A stretch of DNA of 64,000 nt from Pseudomonadota bacterium (GTDB lineage Bacteria > Pseudomonadota > Gammaproteobacteria > Burkholderiales > Burkholderiaceae_C), in assembly GCA_029780695.1 (NCBI GenBank), contig JAKOYD010000120.1, positions 1 through 64,000 of the forward strand, given 5' to 3'. The position numbers were made by a program, and so were the translations under genes. Below are positions 8,575-17,441 of the stretch, one piece after another. Under the pieces are notes generated by a model. The model worked only from the letters and a program-made list of their open reading frames with translations, did no database searches and had not been told where the DNA came from. Positions within the stretch are counted from its first letter, which is position 1. Each line of letters starts with the position of its first letter.

Positions 8575-9342
8575 ATGTGCCAGCTGCTCGGGATGAATTG
8601 CAACACGCCGACCGACGTGACGTTCTCGTTCGCCGGTTTCGCGCAGCGCGGCGGCCGCACCGACCACCACGCCGACGGCTGGGGCATCGCCTTCTTCGAG
8701 GGGCGCGGCGTGCGCCTGTTCGTCGACCCCGGCGCCGCCGCCGAATCGCCGGTGGCCGAGCTGATCCGCCGCTACCCGATCAAGAGCCGGCTGGTCATCT
8801 CGCACATCCGCAAGGCCACGGTGGGCCAGGTGATGCTGCAGAACTGCCACCCCTTCGTGCGCGAGCTGTGGGGCCGCTACTGGGTGTTTGCGCACAACGG
8901 CGACCTGAAGGACTACGCGCCGCGCCTGCACAGCCACTTCAGGCCCGTGGGCGACACCGACAGCGAACAGGCCTTCTGCTGGCTGATGCAGGAACTGGCC
9001 AAGGCGCACGCCAGCGTGCCGCCGGTGGCCGAGCTGACGCGCACGCTGCGCGAGCTGGTGCCGCGCGTGGCCGCGCACGGCACGTTCAACTTCCTGCTGT
9101 CCAACGGCGAGGCGCTGTGGGCGCATGCCTCGACCAAGCTGTGCTACATCGTGCGCCAGCACCCGTTTGCGTCGGCGCGGCTGGCCGACGAGGACCTGTC
9201 GGTCAACTTTGCCGAGCACACCACGCCCGACGACCGCGTGGCCGTGGTCGCCACCACGCCGCTGACGCGCGACGAGCGGTGGACGCATTTCGAGCCGGGC
9301 GAGCTGAAGGTCTTCGTGGACGGCACGCCGCTGGCGGTGTGA
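8575..9342 (+). CDS. Class II glutamine amidotransferase, YafJ type
   Basis: 255 aa. It begins MCQLLGMNC, so Cys2 becomes the N-terminal nucleophile after Met removal, as in Ntn-type class II glutaminases. RTDHHADGWGIAFFEG, ISHIRKAT and VFAHNGDL are conserved glutaminase-site motifs. It resembles E. coli YafJ and lacks any synthetase domain, so it is a stand-alone amidotransferase whose acceptor is unknown. The start is fixed by the essential Cys2. No partner gene lies nearby. Confidence 0.85.
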   Translation: MCQLLGMNCNTPTDVTFSFAGFAQRGGRTDHHADGWGIAFFEGRGVRLFVDPGAAAESPVAELIRRYPIKSRLVISHIRKATVGQVMLQNCHPFVRELWGRYWVFAHNGDLKDYAPRLHSHFRPVGDTDSEQAFCWLMQELAKAHASVPPVAELTRTLRELVPRVAAHGTFNFLLSNGEALWAHASTKLCYIVRQHPFASARLADEDLSVNFAEHTTPDDRVAVVATTPLTRDERWTHFEPGELKVFVDGTPLAV

Positions 9343-9370
9343 GCGCCGTGCGCTGCCAGCGCCTCAAGAC

Positions 9371-9420
9371 GCTATTGATACGATAGCTGTCTGCGCACCG
9401 AGGAAAAGCGCTGGCGGCCT
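9371..9420 (+). repeat. Family A palindromic repeat, copy 2
   Basis: GCTATTGATACGATAGCTG followed by GCGCACC...AAAGCGCTGG, between the convergent amidotransferase and MFS genes. Confidence 0.7.
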
Positions 9421-9450
9421 ATTGCACGCCAAACCGCCGGGCTCGCACCC

Positions 9451-11076
9451 TCACGTGCCGCGCACCGTGCTCTGGCGCACCGTGCGGCGCACGCGCGGCG
9501 GCTCGTCGCCGATGTGGAACGCCAGCTTGCGCTCGCGCAGCGCCACGTCGGCGGCGCTGGCGCGTTCGAAGCGGCGCAGGTGATCGGTCCATGACGCGTC
9601 CTCGATCACCTCGATGTAACGGCCCGGCTCGTGGATGTCGGCCAGCAGATCCCACTCCACCGCGCCCTGGCGCAGGCGCGAGCGGCGGCTTTCTTCCATC
9701 AGCGTGCGAAAGGCGGGGCCGTCTTCGGGGTCGATCACGTATTCGACGGTGACGATCACGTGCCCGCTCTCGGGCGGCGCGCTCACGCTGGGGCGCGGCA
9801 GTGCACCGGCGGGCGTGGGGTCTTCGATCACGCCGCGGTCGGGCCAGCGCCAGTTGGCAAAGGCCATGGCCGCAATGCCGCTGGCCGCGCCCAGGCCCAG
9901 CGCCATCGGCACGCTGCTCCAGGTGGCCACCTGGCCCCACACGGCCGCGCCCGACGCGGCCGCGCCCATGATCGCCATCTGGTACATCGACATGCCGCGC
10001 GCGCGCACCCAGTCGGGCAGGCTGATCTGCGCCGACACGCTGAGCGTGTTGGCCGTGGTCAGCCACGCCGCGCCGCCCAGCGCCATGGCCAGCACGCCCA
10101 GCCAGATGTGGGTGTTGACCGCCATCAGCGCCATCGTCGCCGTCTGCACGCCCGCGCCCAGCAGCACCAGCCGGTCGCGCGAATACAGCTGGCGCAGGCG
10201 CGGCAGCGCAAAGGTGGATGCGATGGCGCCCGCGCCCATGGCCGCCAGCAGCACGGTGAAGGTGCCCGCGTCGCCGCCCTTGATCTGGCGCGCCACCAGC
10301 GGCAGCAGCGCCATCAGCGCGGTGGAATGGAAGAAGAAGATGGCGATGCGCAGCAGCACGCCCTTCAGGTGGTACGACTGCGCCACGTACTGCAGGCCCA
10401 CGCGCATGGCGCCGCGCAGGCTTTCGCGGCCCAGCGGATGCGGCTTGTGCTCGCGCTGCCAGCGCGTGATGACCACCGCCGCCGCCACCGACAGCACGGC
10501 GTTGAGCAGGAACACCCAGGCGCTGCCCAGGCTGGCGATCACCGCGCCCGCGATCAGCGGCCCCATGATGCGCGACGCGTTCATCGACACGCCGTTGAGC
10601 GCCAGCGCCGCCGGCAGCTTGGCGCGCGGCACCAGCTCAGGCACGATGGCGGCAAACACCGGCCAGCGCAGCGCCAGCCCCACGCCATTGAGGAACAGCA
10701 GCACCAGCAGCAGCGGCGGCGTCACCACCCCCATGAACACCGCCAGCGCCAGCAGCGCACCCACCACCGCCACCCACACCTGCGTGAAGAACAAGAAGCG
10801 CTTGCGGTTCAGGATGTCGGCCAGCGCGCCCGAGGGCAACCCCAGCAGGAACACCGGCAGCGTGGCCGCCGTCTGCACCAGCGCCACCCAGATCGGCGTG
10901 GACGTCAGCGTGGTCATCAGCCACGCCGCCGCCACGTCGTTCATCCACATGCACAGGTTGGCGATCAGCCACGTGCTCCACAGCATGGTGAACACCCCAT
11001 GCTGGAACGGCGCCAGCGCGCCCAGGTCGGCGTCGTCGGGCGCTGTGGTGGAAGGGGCTTGGTCTGAATCGGGCAT
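9451..11076 (-). CDS. MFS transporter with C-terminal soluble domain
   Basis: 541 aa. Residues about 20-405 form an MFS permease of the EntS/enterobactin-exporter-like (MFS_3) group, with VALVQTAATLPVFLLGLPSG, ALADILNRKR and MNASRIMGPLIAG. From about residue 430 a soluble tail of about 110 residues (VIVTVEYVIDPEDGPAFRTL..., WDLLADIHEPGRYIEVIE) looks like an antibiotic-biosynthesis-monooxygenase-type ferredoxin-like fold, a fusion also seen in other bacteria. Substrate unknown. The ATG at 11076 places MPDSDQAP before the first helix; no strong ribosome-binding site is seen, and a TTG at 11115 is an alternative. Confidence 0.83.
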   Translation of the reverse strand: MPDSDQAPSTTAPDDADLGALAPFQHGVFTMLWSTWLIANLCMWMNDVAAAWLMTTLTSTPIWVALVQTAATLPVFLLGLPSGALADILNRKRFLFFTQVWVAVVGALLALAVFMGVVTPPLLLVLLFLNGVGLALRWPVFAAIVPELVPRAKLPAALALNGVSMNASRIMGPLIAGAVIASLGSAWVFLLNAVLSVAAAVVITRWQREHKPHPLGRESLRGAMRVGLQYVAQSYHLKGVLLRIAIFFFHSTALMALLPLVARQIKGGDAGTFTVLLAAMGAGAIASTFALPRLRQLYSRDRLVLLGAGVQTATMALMAVNTHIWLGVLAMALGGAAWLTTANTLSVSAQISLPDWVRARGMSMYQMAIMGAAASGAAVWGQVATWSSVPMALGLGAASGIAAMAFANWRWPDRGVIEDPTPAGALPRPSVSAPPESGHVIVTVEYVIDPEDGPAFRTLMEESRRSRLRQGAVEWDLLADIHEPGRYIEVIEDASWTDHLRRFERASAADVALRERKLAFHIGDEPPRVRRTVRQSTVRGT

Positions 11077-11113
11077 CAGCGACCGATGATAGGCGCCGCG
11101 CGGGGATCGCAGC

Positions 11114-11170
11114 AACCTATTGAATTGATAGCTGTCGGCGCTTACCAGTCAAGCGCTGGAGGCCTTTTTT
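11114..11170 (+). repeat. Family A palindromic repeat, copy 3
   Basis: CTATTGAATTGATAGCTG, then GCGCTT-ACCAGTC-AAGCGC hairpin and GGAGGCCTTTTTT. It lies between pssA and the MFS gene and is oriented against both, so it is not simply their terminator. Confidence 0.75.
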
Positions 11171-11178
11171 GCTGAAAC

Positions 11179-11811
11179 TCAAAGCTTTGGGATGCGAATC
11201 CGGCTGATCATCAGCGAGCCGGACAGCAGGTACAGCAGCACCAGCGGGTGCAACGTAAAGCCGCCGATCTTCACCGCGCCGCCCCAAAGCGCGGGGCCGA
11301 TGGCGCCCGTGGCGGCGGCCGCCCACAGCAGCGCCACCAGCAGCATCGACGTGGGGATCGGCGTGCCCTCGAAGTACTTGACCTTGTCGCCACCGGCCGA
11401 CATCGCCTCGGCCGTCACGTTGAAGCGCGCCAGGCGCGACACGCCGCACGCCACGAAGAAAGCCAGCACCACGCGGTCCCACAGGCCCTGCATGCCCACG
11501 CCGTAGGCGATGAGCGCCGGCGCCACGCCGAACGAGATGACGTCGGCCAGCGAATCCAGCTCACGCCCCAGCAGCGACGACTTTTGCCGCCAGCGCGCCA
11601 CGCGGCCGTCGAATATGTCGAACACCAGCGCCGCCAGCACCAGCGCGCAGGCGTAGTACACGTGGTGCACGTCGCCGGTCTGGATGAAGGTGATGATGGC
11701 AAACATCGCCCCCACGCCGCACACGGCGTTGGCCAGCGTGAACCAGTCCGCGAGGTGGAATTCGCGGATCATGGAGAAGGGTTTTCTGGGGGCGGCGGCG
11801 CGGTCGTTCAT
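11179..11811 (-). CDS. pssA: CDP-diacylglycerol-serine O-phosphatidyltransferase
   Basis: 210 aa integral membrane enzyme making phosphatidylserine, the precursor of phosphatidylethanolamine. The CDP-alcohol phosphotransferase signature is intact: DGRVARW, then GRELDSLAD, i.e. DG-x2-AR-x8-G-x3-D-x3-D, with the preceding aspartate in FDIFDG. About six transmembrane helices follow. At about 210 aa it is the short bacterial (Bacillus-like, CDP-OH-P) type, not the E. coli phospholipase-D-like type. The start at 11811 gives MNDRAAAPRKPFSMIREFHL. Confidence 0.9.
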   Translation of the reverse strand: MNDRAAAPRKPFSMIREFHLADWFTLANAVCGVGAMFAIITFIQTGDVHHVYYACALVLAALVFDIFDGRVARWRQKSSLLGRELDSLADVISFGVAPALIAYGVGMQGLWDRVVLAFFVACGVSRLARFNVTAEAMSAGGDKVKYFEGTPIPTSMLLVALLWAAAATGAIGPALWGGAVKIGGFTLHPLVLLYLLSGSLMISRIRIPKL

Positions 11812-11885
11812 GTCACGGAGTCTGCCAAAGCCGCCGGGGTTTCGGTGTCAGCCAAGCGCCCGACGGGCGGTCGTTGTGCAGGCGG

Positions 11886-12830
11886 TCAGCCGATGGCCCG
11901 CTCCACCGCGTCCATGTACAGCGCCGGCACATCGCACCCGGTCTGGTCCAGGATTTCGCGGAAACCCGTGGGGCTGGTGACGTTGATCTCGGTCACCCTG
12001 GTGCCGATGATGTCCAGCCCGATCAGCAGCAGCCCGCGCGGCGCCAGCACGGCGCCGATGGCGCGCGCGGTGGCGCGGTCGGCATCGGTGATGGGCTGGG
12101 CCACGCCCTTGCCGCCCGCGGCCAGGTTGCCGCGCACCTCGCTGCCCTGAGGGATGCGCGCCAGCACGAAGGGCGCGGGCTCGCCGTCGATGATGATGAT
12201 GCGCTTGTCGCCCGCCGTGATCTCGGGCAGAAACCGCTGCACCATGAAGGTGGTGGCGCCGTGGTGGTTCAGCGTCTCGATGATGGAGCCCAGGTTCAAC
12301 CCATCCGGCCCGACGCGGAAGATGCCCATGCCGCCCATGCCGTCGAGCGGCTTACAGACGATGTCGCCATGCTCAACGTGAAAGCGCTTCACATCGTCGG
12401 GCGAGCGCGTGACCAGGGTGGGGCCGACGAACTGGGGAAACTCCATCACCGCCAGCTTCTCGGGGTGGTTGCGCAAGGCCGCCGGCTTGTTGATCACGCG
12501 CGCGCCCTCGCGCTCGGCCTGCTCCAGCAGGTGGGTGGCGTAGATGAATTCGGCGTCGAAGGGCGGGTCCTTGCGCATCAGCACGGCGTCGAAGTCAGCC
12601 AGCGCAGCCTCGCGGCGGGCGGATTCGGTGAACCAGGCTTTCTCGTCGCCGGTCAGCGCAATGTCGCGCACCTGCGCCATCACCTGCTGCCCGCTTTGCC
12701 AGCGCAGGTGGCGCGGCTCGCACACGGTGATGCTGTGATCACGCCGCGCGGCCTCGCGCATCATGGTGTAGGTGGTGTCCTTGTAGGTCTTGAATGACTC
12801 GATGGGGTCGGCGACGATCAGCAGTTTCAT
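11886..12830 (-). CDS. gshB: Glutathione synthetase
   Basis: 314 aa, the usual length. It is an ATP-grasp ligase joining glycine to gamma-glutamylcysteine. N-terminal MKLLIVADPIESFKTYKDTT, then VMRKDPPFD-type substrate region (VLMRKDPPFDAEFIYATHLL), ATP-grasp KPLDGMGGMGIFR, and the C-terminal GLDIIGTRVTEINVTSPTG containing Mg/ATP ligands. benE overlaps its start by 4 bp (ATGA), so they may be cotranscribed with benE upstream. The first enzyme of the pathway, gshA, is encoded 12 kb away. Confidence 0.95.
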   Translation of the reverse strand: MKLLIVADPIESFKTYKDTTYTMMREAARRDHSITVCEPRHLRWQSGQQVMAQVRDIALTGDEKAWFTESARREAALADFDAVLMRKDPPFDAEFIYATHLLEQAEREGARVINKPAALRNHPEKLAVMEFPQFVGPTLVTRSPDDVKRFHVEHGDIVCKPLDGMGGMGIFRVGPDGLNLGSIIETLNHHGATTFMVQRFLPEITAGDKRIIIIDGEPAPFVLARIPQGSEVRGNLAAGGKGVAQPITDADRATARAIGAVLAPRGLLLIGLDIIGTRVTEINVTSPTGFREILDQTGCDVPALYMDAVERAIG

Positions 12831-14023
12831 GGTGCGGGATTTTTGTTGCGCCCGTACTGTTGCACAAACAGCGCCACGCTGCCGGCCACCACGCCCCAGA
12901 AGGCCGAGCCGATGCCGGCGATGACCACGCCGCTGAGCGTGACCAGAAAGGTGATCAGCGCCGCCTCGCGCGTGCCCTCATCGGCCAGCGCCTGCGTCAG
13001 GCCGTTGCCGATGCTGCCGAGCAGCGCCAGCCCGGCGATGGCCAGCACCAGCGCCGCCGGAAAGGCCGCCAGCAGCGCCGCGATGGCGGCGCCGAACACG
13101 CCCAGCAGCAGGTACAGCAGCCCACACACCGTGGCCGCGGTGTAGCGGCGCGCCTTGTCGGGGTGCGCCTCGTCGCCCATGCAGATGGCGGCGGTGATGG
13201 CGCTGAAGTTGAGCGCAAAGGCGCCAAACGGCGCCAGCAGCAGCGTGACCACGCCGGTCAGCGTGATCAGCCGCGACACCGGCAGCGCGTAGCCCGTGGC
13301 GCGCATCACGGCCACGCCGGGCAGGTTTTGCGAGGCCATGGTCACCACGAACAGCGGCAGCGCCAGGCTGACCACCGCCTGCCAGTGGAACACCGGCGCC
13401 ATGAACACCGGCCGCGCCAGCGCGTCGCGCACGCCATGCAGGCCCGGCGACTGGATCTGCCCGCCCAGCGCCGCCACCGCGATGCCGGCCAGCAGCGTGG
13501 CCATGACCGCGTAGCGCGGCGCCAGCCGCCGGCCGAGCAGGTACACGCCCAGCATCGTCAGCACCAGCGGCAGCGCCATCTGCGCCGCGCCAAAGGCCTG
13601 CAGGCCGAAGCGCGCCAGCACGCCCGCCAGCAGCGCGGCGGCAATGGCCATGGGGATGCGGTTCATCACGCGCTCGAACCAGCCGGTGGCGCCGGCCACG
13701 ACGATCAGCGCGGCGCACACCATGAAGGCGCCCACCGCCTCGCCCATCGAGAAGCCGCCAGCCACCCCCGCCGTGGCCAGCACCGCCGCGCCGGGCGTGG
13801 ACCAGGCCACCATCACGGGCTGGCGCAGCACCAGCGACGGCAGCGCGGTGCACAGCCCCATGCCCAGGCCCAGCGCCCACATCCACGACGCCACCTGCGC
13901 CGGCGTGGCGCCAAAGGCCTGCGCCGCCTGGAACACGATGGCCACCGAACTGCTGTAGGCCACCAGCACCGCCACCACGCCGGCGGTGGCGGACGAGGCA
14001 CTCAGATCTCTGAAAAAACGCAT
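12827..14023 (-). CDS. benE: Benzoate/H+ symporter family protein (BenE)
   Basis: 398 aa with 10-12 hydrophobic helices. It matches the BenE family: MRFFRDLSASSATAGVVAVL at the N-terminus, STPGAAVLATAG and FALNFSAITAAICMGDEAHPD. BenE proteins import benzoate with protons, but no benzoate-degradation gene lies nearby and the family contains members of unknown substrate, so benzoate is not proven. It overlaps gshB by ATGA. Confidence 0.85.
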   Translation of the reverse strand: MRFFRDLSASSATAGVVAVLVAYSSSVAIVFQAAQAFGATPAQVASWMWALGLGMGLCTALPSLVLRQPVMVAWSTPGAAVLATAGVAGGFSMGEAVGAFMVCAALIVVAGATGWFERVMNRIPMAIAAALLAGVLARFGLQAFGAAQMALPLVLTMLGVYLLGRRLAPRYAVMATLLAGIAVAALGGQIQSPGLHGVRDALARPVFMAPVFHWQAVVSLALPLFVVTMASQNLPGVAVMRATGYALPVSRLITLTGVVTLLLAPFGAFALNFSAITAAICMGDEAHPDKARRYTAATVCGLLYLLLGVFGAAIAALLAAFPAALVLAIAGLALLGSIGNGLTQALADEGTREAALITFLVTLSGVVIAGIGSAFWGVVAGSVALFVQQYGRNKNPAP

Positions 14024-14058
14024 GGCGGCGATTGTCGCGGGTCGCGCGGCCGCGCCAG

Positions 14059-14110
14059 ATTGCTTTATTTTTGATAGCTGTCTGCGCTTGTCCGATCAAC
14101 GCCCGCGGCC
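14059..14110 (+). repeat. Family A palindromic repeat, copy 4 (supplies lysR stop)
   Basis: GCTTTATTTTTGATAGCTG, then CTGCGCTTGTCCGATCAACGCCCGCGG. The last residues of the next lysR gene (GRGR) and its TGA (14096-14098) are read from this repeat on the minus strand. Confidence 0.7.
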
Positions 14111-15016
14111 CAAAAGACTCGGATTCTCGGTATTCGTCAGGTGCGCCACCAGTTGGCGCGCCACGGGCGTCAGCGCCGGCATCGAGCGCACGCACAATGC
14201 CAGCCGGCGCTGCGCCCAGGGCTCATCCAGCGTCAGCACGCGGATCGCCAGGTGCGCATACAGCGCCGCGCTGCCACGCGGCATCACGCCCACGCCCAGG
14301 CCGGCGGCCACCATCAGGCACAGCGCGTCGTAGCCCGTCACGTGCATGCGCAGGCGCAGCGGGCGGCCGGCTTCGGCCGCGCCGCGCTGCAGCAGTTGGT
14401 GAATCGCGCTGCCGGGGTGCATGCCGATCAGGTCGAACGCCATGGCATCCCGCAGTTGCACGCGCCGGCGCCGCGCCAGCGTGTGGCCGGCGGGCACCAC
14501 CAGCACCAGCTCGTCCTGCCGATAGGGCAGCAGCGTCAGCGGCGTGGGCTGCTCGCCGTAGTGGCTGTCGCTCAGGATGCCGATGTCGGCCGCGTTCTCC
14601 GCCACGGCGCGCGCCACCGCGCTGCTGATCAACTCCTGCAGCCGCACATCCACCTGCGGGTGCAGCGCCATGAAGCGCGCCAGATCGGTCGGCAGAAACT
14701 GCGTGATGGCCGAGATGTTGGCCGCCAGGCGCACATGCCCGCGCAGGCCGGCACCATGCTCGCGCATCTGCTGCGCGATGCCGTCCAGCTCGTTCAGCAC
14801 GCCGCGCGCCAGGTGCAGCAGCTCAAAGGCGGCGGGCGTGGGCGCCATGCCGCGGTTGCCGCGCGTGAACAGGGCCACGCCGAGTTGCGATTCCAGTTCC
14901 GCCAGACGTCGGCTCGCAGCCGAGGCCACGATGTGCTCGCGCGCGGCCGCGCGGGCAATGGCGCCGGTTTCCATCGCGGCGACGAACAGGCGCAGGGAGA
15001 CGGGGTCGAGCCGCAT
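14096..15016 (-). CDS. LysR-family transcriptional regulator
   Basis: 306 aa. The helix-turn-helix at about 3-60 (ETGAIARAAAREHIVASAAS) is followed by the effector domain (HVRLAANISAITQFLP, AADIGILSD, YRQDELVLVVPAGHTLA). The ATG at 15016 gives MRLDPVSLRLFVAAME; a GTG one codon upstream also reads in frame. It is divergent from the CoA-transferase-esterase-lyase genes and is their likely regulator. The final codons come from a family A repeat. Confidence 0.87.
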   Translation of the reverse strand: MRLDPVSLRLFVAAMETGAIARAAAREHIVASAASRRLAELESQLGVALFTRGNRGMAPTPAAFELLHLARGVLNELDGIAQQMREHGAGLRGHVRLAANISAITQFLPTDLARFMALHPQVDVRLQELISSAVARAVAENAADIGILSDSHYGEQPTPLTLLPYRQDELVLVVPAGHTLARRRRVQLRDAMAFDLIGMHPGSAIHQLLQRGAAEAGRPLRLRMHVTGYDALCLMVAAGLGVGVMPRGSAALYAHLAIRVLTLDEPWAQRRLALCVRSMPALTPVARQLVAHLTNTENPSLLGRGR

Positions 15017-15050
15017 CACCGCATGCTACGCCAGCCATGCCCAAATGCGA

Positions 15051-15071
15051 TGGCAGGCTCGCCAAATGCCA
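15051..15071. promoter_or_regulatory. Possible LysR operator (TGGCA-N11-TGCCA)
   Basis: TGGCA (15051-15055) and TGCCA (15067-15071) form an inverted repeat with an 11-bp spacer in the divergent region between lysR and the CoA-transferase gene. Position and symmetry suit a LysR site; the sequence alone cannot prove it. Confidence 0.35.
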
Positions 15072-15153
15072 CTTTGTCCGCGCTGCCATGCTGGCGCAAG
15101 ATTGCACCAGGGACGCCATCATCTGACGCCACAACAACTCTGCAGGAGACCGC

Positions 15154-16368
15154 ATGAATCCCCCCGCCCCCATGGCCCTGGCTGGCGTGCGCGTGGTCGA
15201 GATGGGCCAATTGATTGCCGGGCCGTTTGCCGGCAAGACGCTGGGCGAATTCGGCGCCGACGTGGTGAAGATCGAGCCGCCCGGCGCGGGCGATCCGTTG
15301 CGCAACTGGCGGCTGATCAAGCACGGCACTTCGGTGTGGTGGCAGGTGCAGTCGCGCAACAAGCGCTCGGTGGCGATTGACTTGCGCCAACCTGAAGGGC
15401 AACAGCTGGCGCGCGACTTGATCGCCGAGGCCGACGTGCTGATCGAGAACTTTCGCCCCGGTACGCTGGAAGGCTGGGGCCTATCGCCCGACGAACTGCA
15501 CGCGCTCAACCCCGGCCTGGTCATCCTGCGCATCTCAGGCTACGGTCAGACCGGGCCGTACCGCGACCTGCCGGGCTTTGGCGTCATCGGCGAAGCCATG
15601 GGCGGCCTGCGCCACCTGACGGCCGAGCCGGGCCGCGTGCCGGTGCGCGTGGGCGTGTCGATTGGCGACACGCTGGCGGCGCTGCACGGCGTCATCGGCG
15701 TGATGATGGCGCTGTACCACCGCAAGGTGAATGGCGGCGCGGGCCAGGTGATCGACGTGGCGCTGCACGAGGCCGTGTTCAACGTGATGGAAAGCCTGCT
15801 GCCCGAATACAGCGCGTTCGGCGCCGTGCGCAAAGCGGCCGGCAGCGCGCTGCCGGGCATTGCGCCCAGCAACGCCTACGCCTGCACCGACGGCTGGGTG
15901 CTGGTGGCGGGCAACGGCGACAGCATCTTCAAGCGGCTGATGCGCACCATCGGCCGCGACGATCTGGGGCAAGCGCCGGATCTCGCCGACAACGCCGGCC
16001 GCGTGGCGCGCGTGGGCGAGATTGACGCCGCCATCGGCGCGTGGACGCAAGGGCAGACGGTGCAACAGGTGATGGACGCGCTGGCGGCCGCGCGCGTGCC
16101 GGCGGGCAAGGTCTACACCGCCAAGGACATTGCGGAAGACCCGCACTACCGCGCGCGCGACATGATCCTGCAGCAACGCACGCGCGACGGCGACACGGTG
16201 GAAGTACCGGGCATCGTGCCCAAGCTGTCGGCCACGCCCGGCACCGTGCGCAGCAGCGCGCCGCACGTGGGCGACGACACCGATGCGGTGCTGCGCCAGA
16301 TGGGTTTGAGCACCGAGCAGATTGCCACCTTGCGCCAGCGCGGCATCGTCGCCGGCGCTGCATCCTGA
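15154..16368 (+). CDS. CaiB/BaiF-family (class III) CoA-transferase
   Basis: 404 aa, the normal length. Family motifs: LAGVRVVEMGQLIAGPFAGK at the N-terminus, GADVVKIEPPGAGDPLR, and VLIENFRPGTLEGWG. Asp172 in SIGDTLAALHG aligns with the catalytic aspartate of formyl-CoA transferase. These enzymes move CoA between carboxylic acids; the substrate is not predictable from sequence. GCAGGAG precedes the ATG. It is first of a five-gene plus-strand run with an esterase, an HMG-CoA-lyase-like enzyme and two Bug receptors, which suggests activation of an imported carboxylic acid before C-C cleavage. Confidence 0.9.
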   Translation: MNPPAPMALAGVRVVEMGQLIAGPFAGKTLGEFGADVVKIEPPGAGDPLRNWRLIKHGTSVWWQVQSRNKRSVAIDLRQPEGQQLARDLIAEADVLIENFRPGTLEGWGLSPDELHALNPGLVILRISGYGQTGPYRDLPGFGVIGEAMGGLRHLTAEPGRVPVRVGVSIGDTLAALHGVIGVMMALYHRKVNGGAGQVIDVALHEAVFNVMESLLPEYSAFGAVRKAAGSALPGIAPSNAYACTDGWVLVAGNGDSIFKRLMRTIGRDDLGQAPDLADNAGRVARVGEIDAAIGAWTQGQTVQQVMDALAAARVPAGKVYTAKDIAEDPHYRARDMILQQRTRDGDTVEVPGIVPKLSATPGTVRSSAPHVGDDTDAVLRQMGLSTEQIATLRQRGIVAGAAS

Positions 16369-16397
16369 CAATGAGCCACCACACCAGGAGACAAGCC

Positions 16398-17441
16398 ATG
16401 TACATCCCAGCGATTCGCCGCACCCTGCTGCTGGCCGCCACCGCCTGCAGCGCCCTGCTGGCCGCCTGCGGCAGCGCCGACGGCCTGCGCGTGAAGGAGG
16501 TGGGCAGCTACCACGTGGGTGGCCGCGCCGTCACGCTGAGCGGCCTGCCGGAGAAGGAAATCGTCTACAGCCCCGGCTCGCCGCCGGTCAAGCTCAACCC
16601 CAACGGCGACTTTGCCGTGGAGCAGATGTACGCGCGCTACACGCGCCTGGCCGATCCGCGCGGCAAAGTGCCGCTGCTGCTTTGGCATGGCGGCGGCCTG
16701 GCCGGCATGACCTTCGAGACCAAGCCCGATGGCGGCCCCGGCTGGGAGATGTTCTTCCTGCGCCAGGGTTGGGACGTGTACGTGAGCGATGCCGTGGAGC
16801 GCGGCCGCGCCTCGTGGGCGCGCTACCCGGAAATCTTCAAGGGCGAGCCAGTGTTCCGCACCGGCAAGGAAGCCTGGGAGCTGTTCCGCTTTGGCAAGAC
16901 CTACGACACCGATCCGGCCAAGCGCGTCGCTCTTGAAGGCACGCAGTTTCCGGTGGCGAGCTTTGCGCAGTTCACCAAGCAGAGCATTCCGCGCTGGGCC
17001 TCCAACGACGCCGCCACGCAGGCCGCTTACGACGCCTACGTGAACCAGGCCTGCCCGTGCGTGATCGTGGTGCACAGCCAGGGCGGCAACTTCGCCTTCA
17101 ATTCGGCGCTGAAATACCCCGACAAGGTGAAGGCGCTGGTGGCGGTGGAAACCAGCGGTTCGCCCGACCCGGCCACGGCCGATTTCGCGCGCCTGAAGAA
17201 CGTGCCCATGCTGTGGGTGTGGGGCGACTACCTGGACCAGTACCCGTTCTGGCAGGCCATCTTCAAGCGCCAGGAGGCGTTCCGGCAAGGCATCGTGAAC
17301 GCGGGCGGGCGCGGCGACGTGATCGTGCTGCCGCAGCGCGGCATCCACGGCAACAGCCACATGATGATGATGGACCGCAACTCCGATCAGGTGGCCGCGC
17401 TCATCCAGCAATGGCTGGCCGACCGGGGGTTGGTGAAATGA
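16398..17441 (+). CDS. Lipoprotein alpha/beta-hydrolase (esterase-like)
   Basis: 347 aa. The signal ends in a lipobox (ALLAAC, Cys at about residue 23), so it is probably anchored in a membrane facing the periplasm. LLLWHGGGLAG is the oxyanion-hole region, VVHSQGGNFAF is the GxSxG nucleophile elbow with Gln after Ser, and the C-terminal GIHGNSHMM supplies a candidate catalytic His. It resembles esterase-like hydrolases of unknown substrate. CAGGAG precedes the ATG at 16398. It overlaps the lyase gene by ATGA, which supports a joint pathway: periplasmic ester cleavage, Bug capture, CoA activation and cleavage. Confidence 0.8.
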   Translation: MYIPAIRRTLLLAATACSALLAACGSADGLRVKEVGSYHVGGRAVTLSGLPEKEIVYSPGSPPVKLNPNGDFAVEQMYARYTRLADPRGKVPLLLWHGGGLAGMTFETKPDGGPGWEMFFLRQGWDVYVSDAVERGRASWARYPEIFKGEPVFRTGKEAWELFRFGKTYDTDPAKRVALEGTQFPVASFAQFTKQSIPRWASNDAATQAAYDAYVNQACPCVIVVHSQGGNFAFNSALKYPDKVKALVAVETSGSPDPATADFARLKNVPMLWVWGDYLDQYPFWQAIFKRQEAFRQGIVNAGGRGDVIVLPQRGIHGNSHMMMMDRNSDQVAALIQQWLADRGLVK

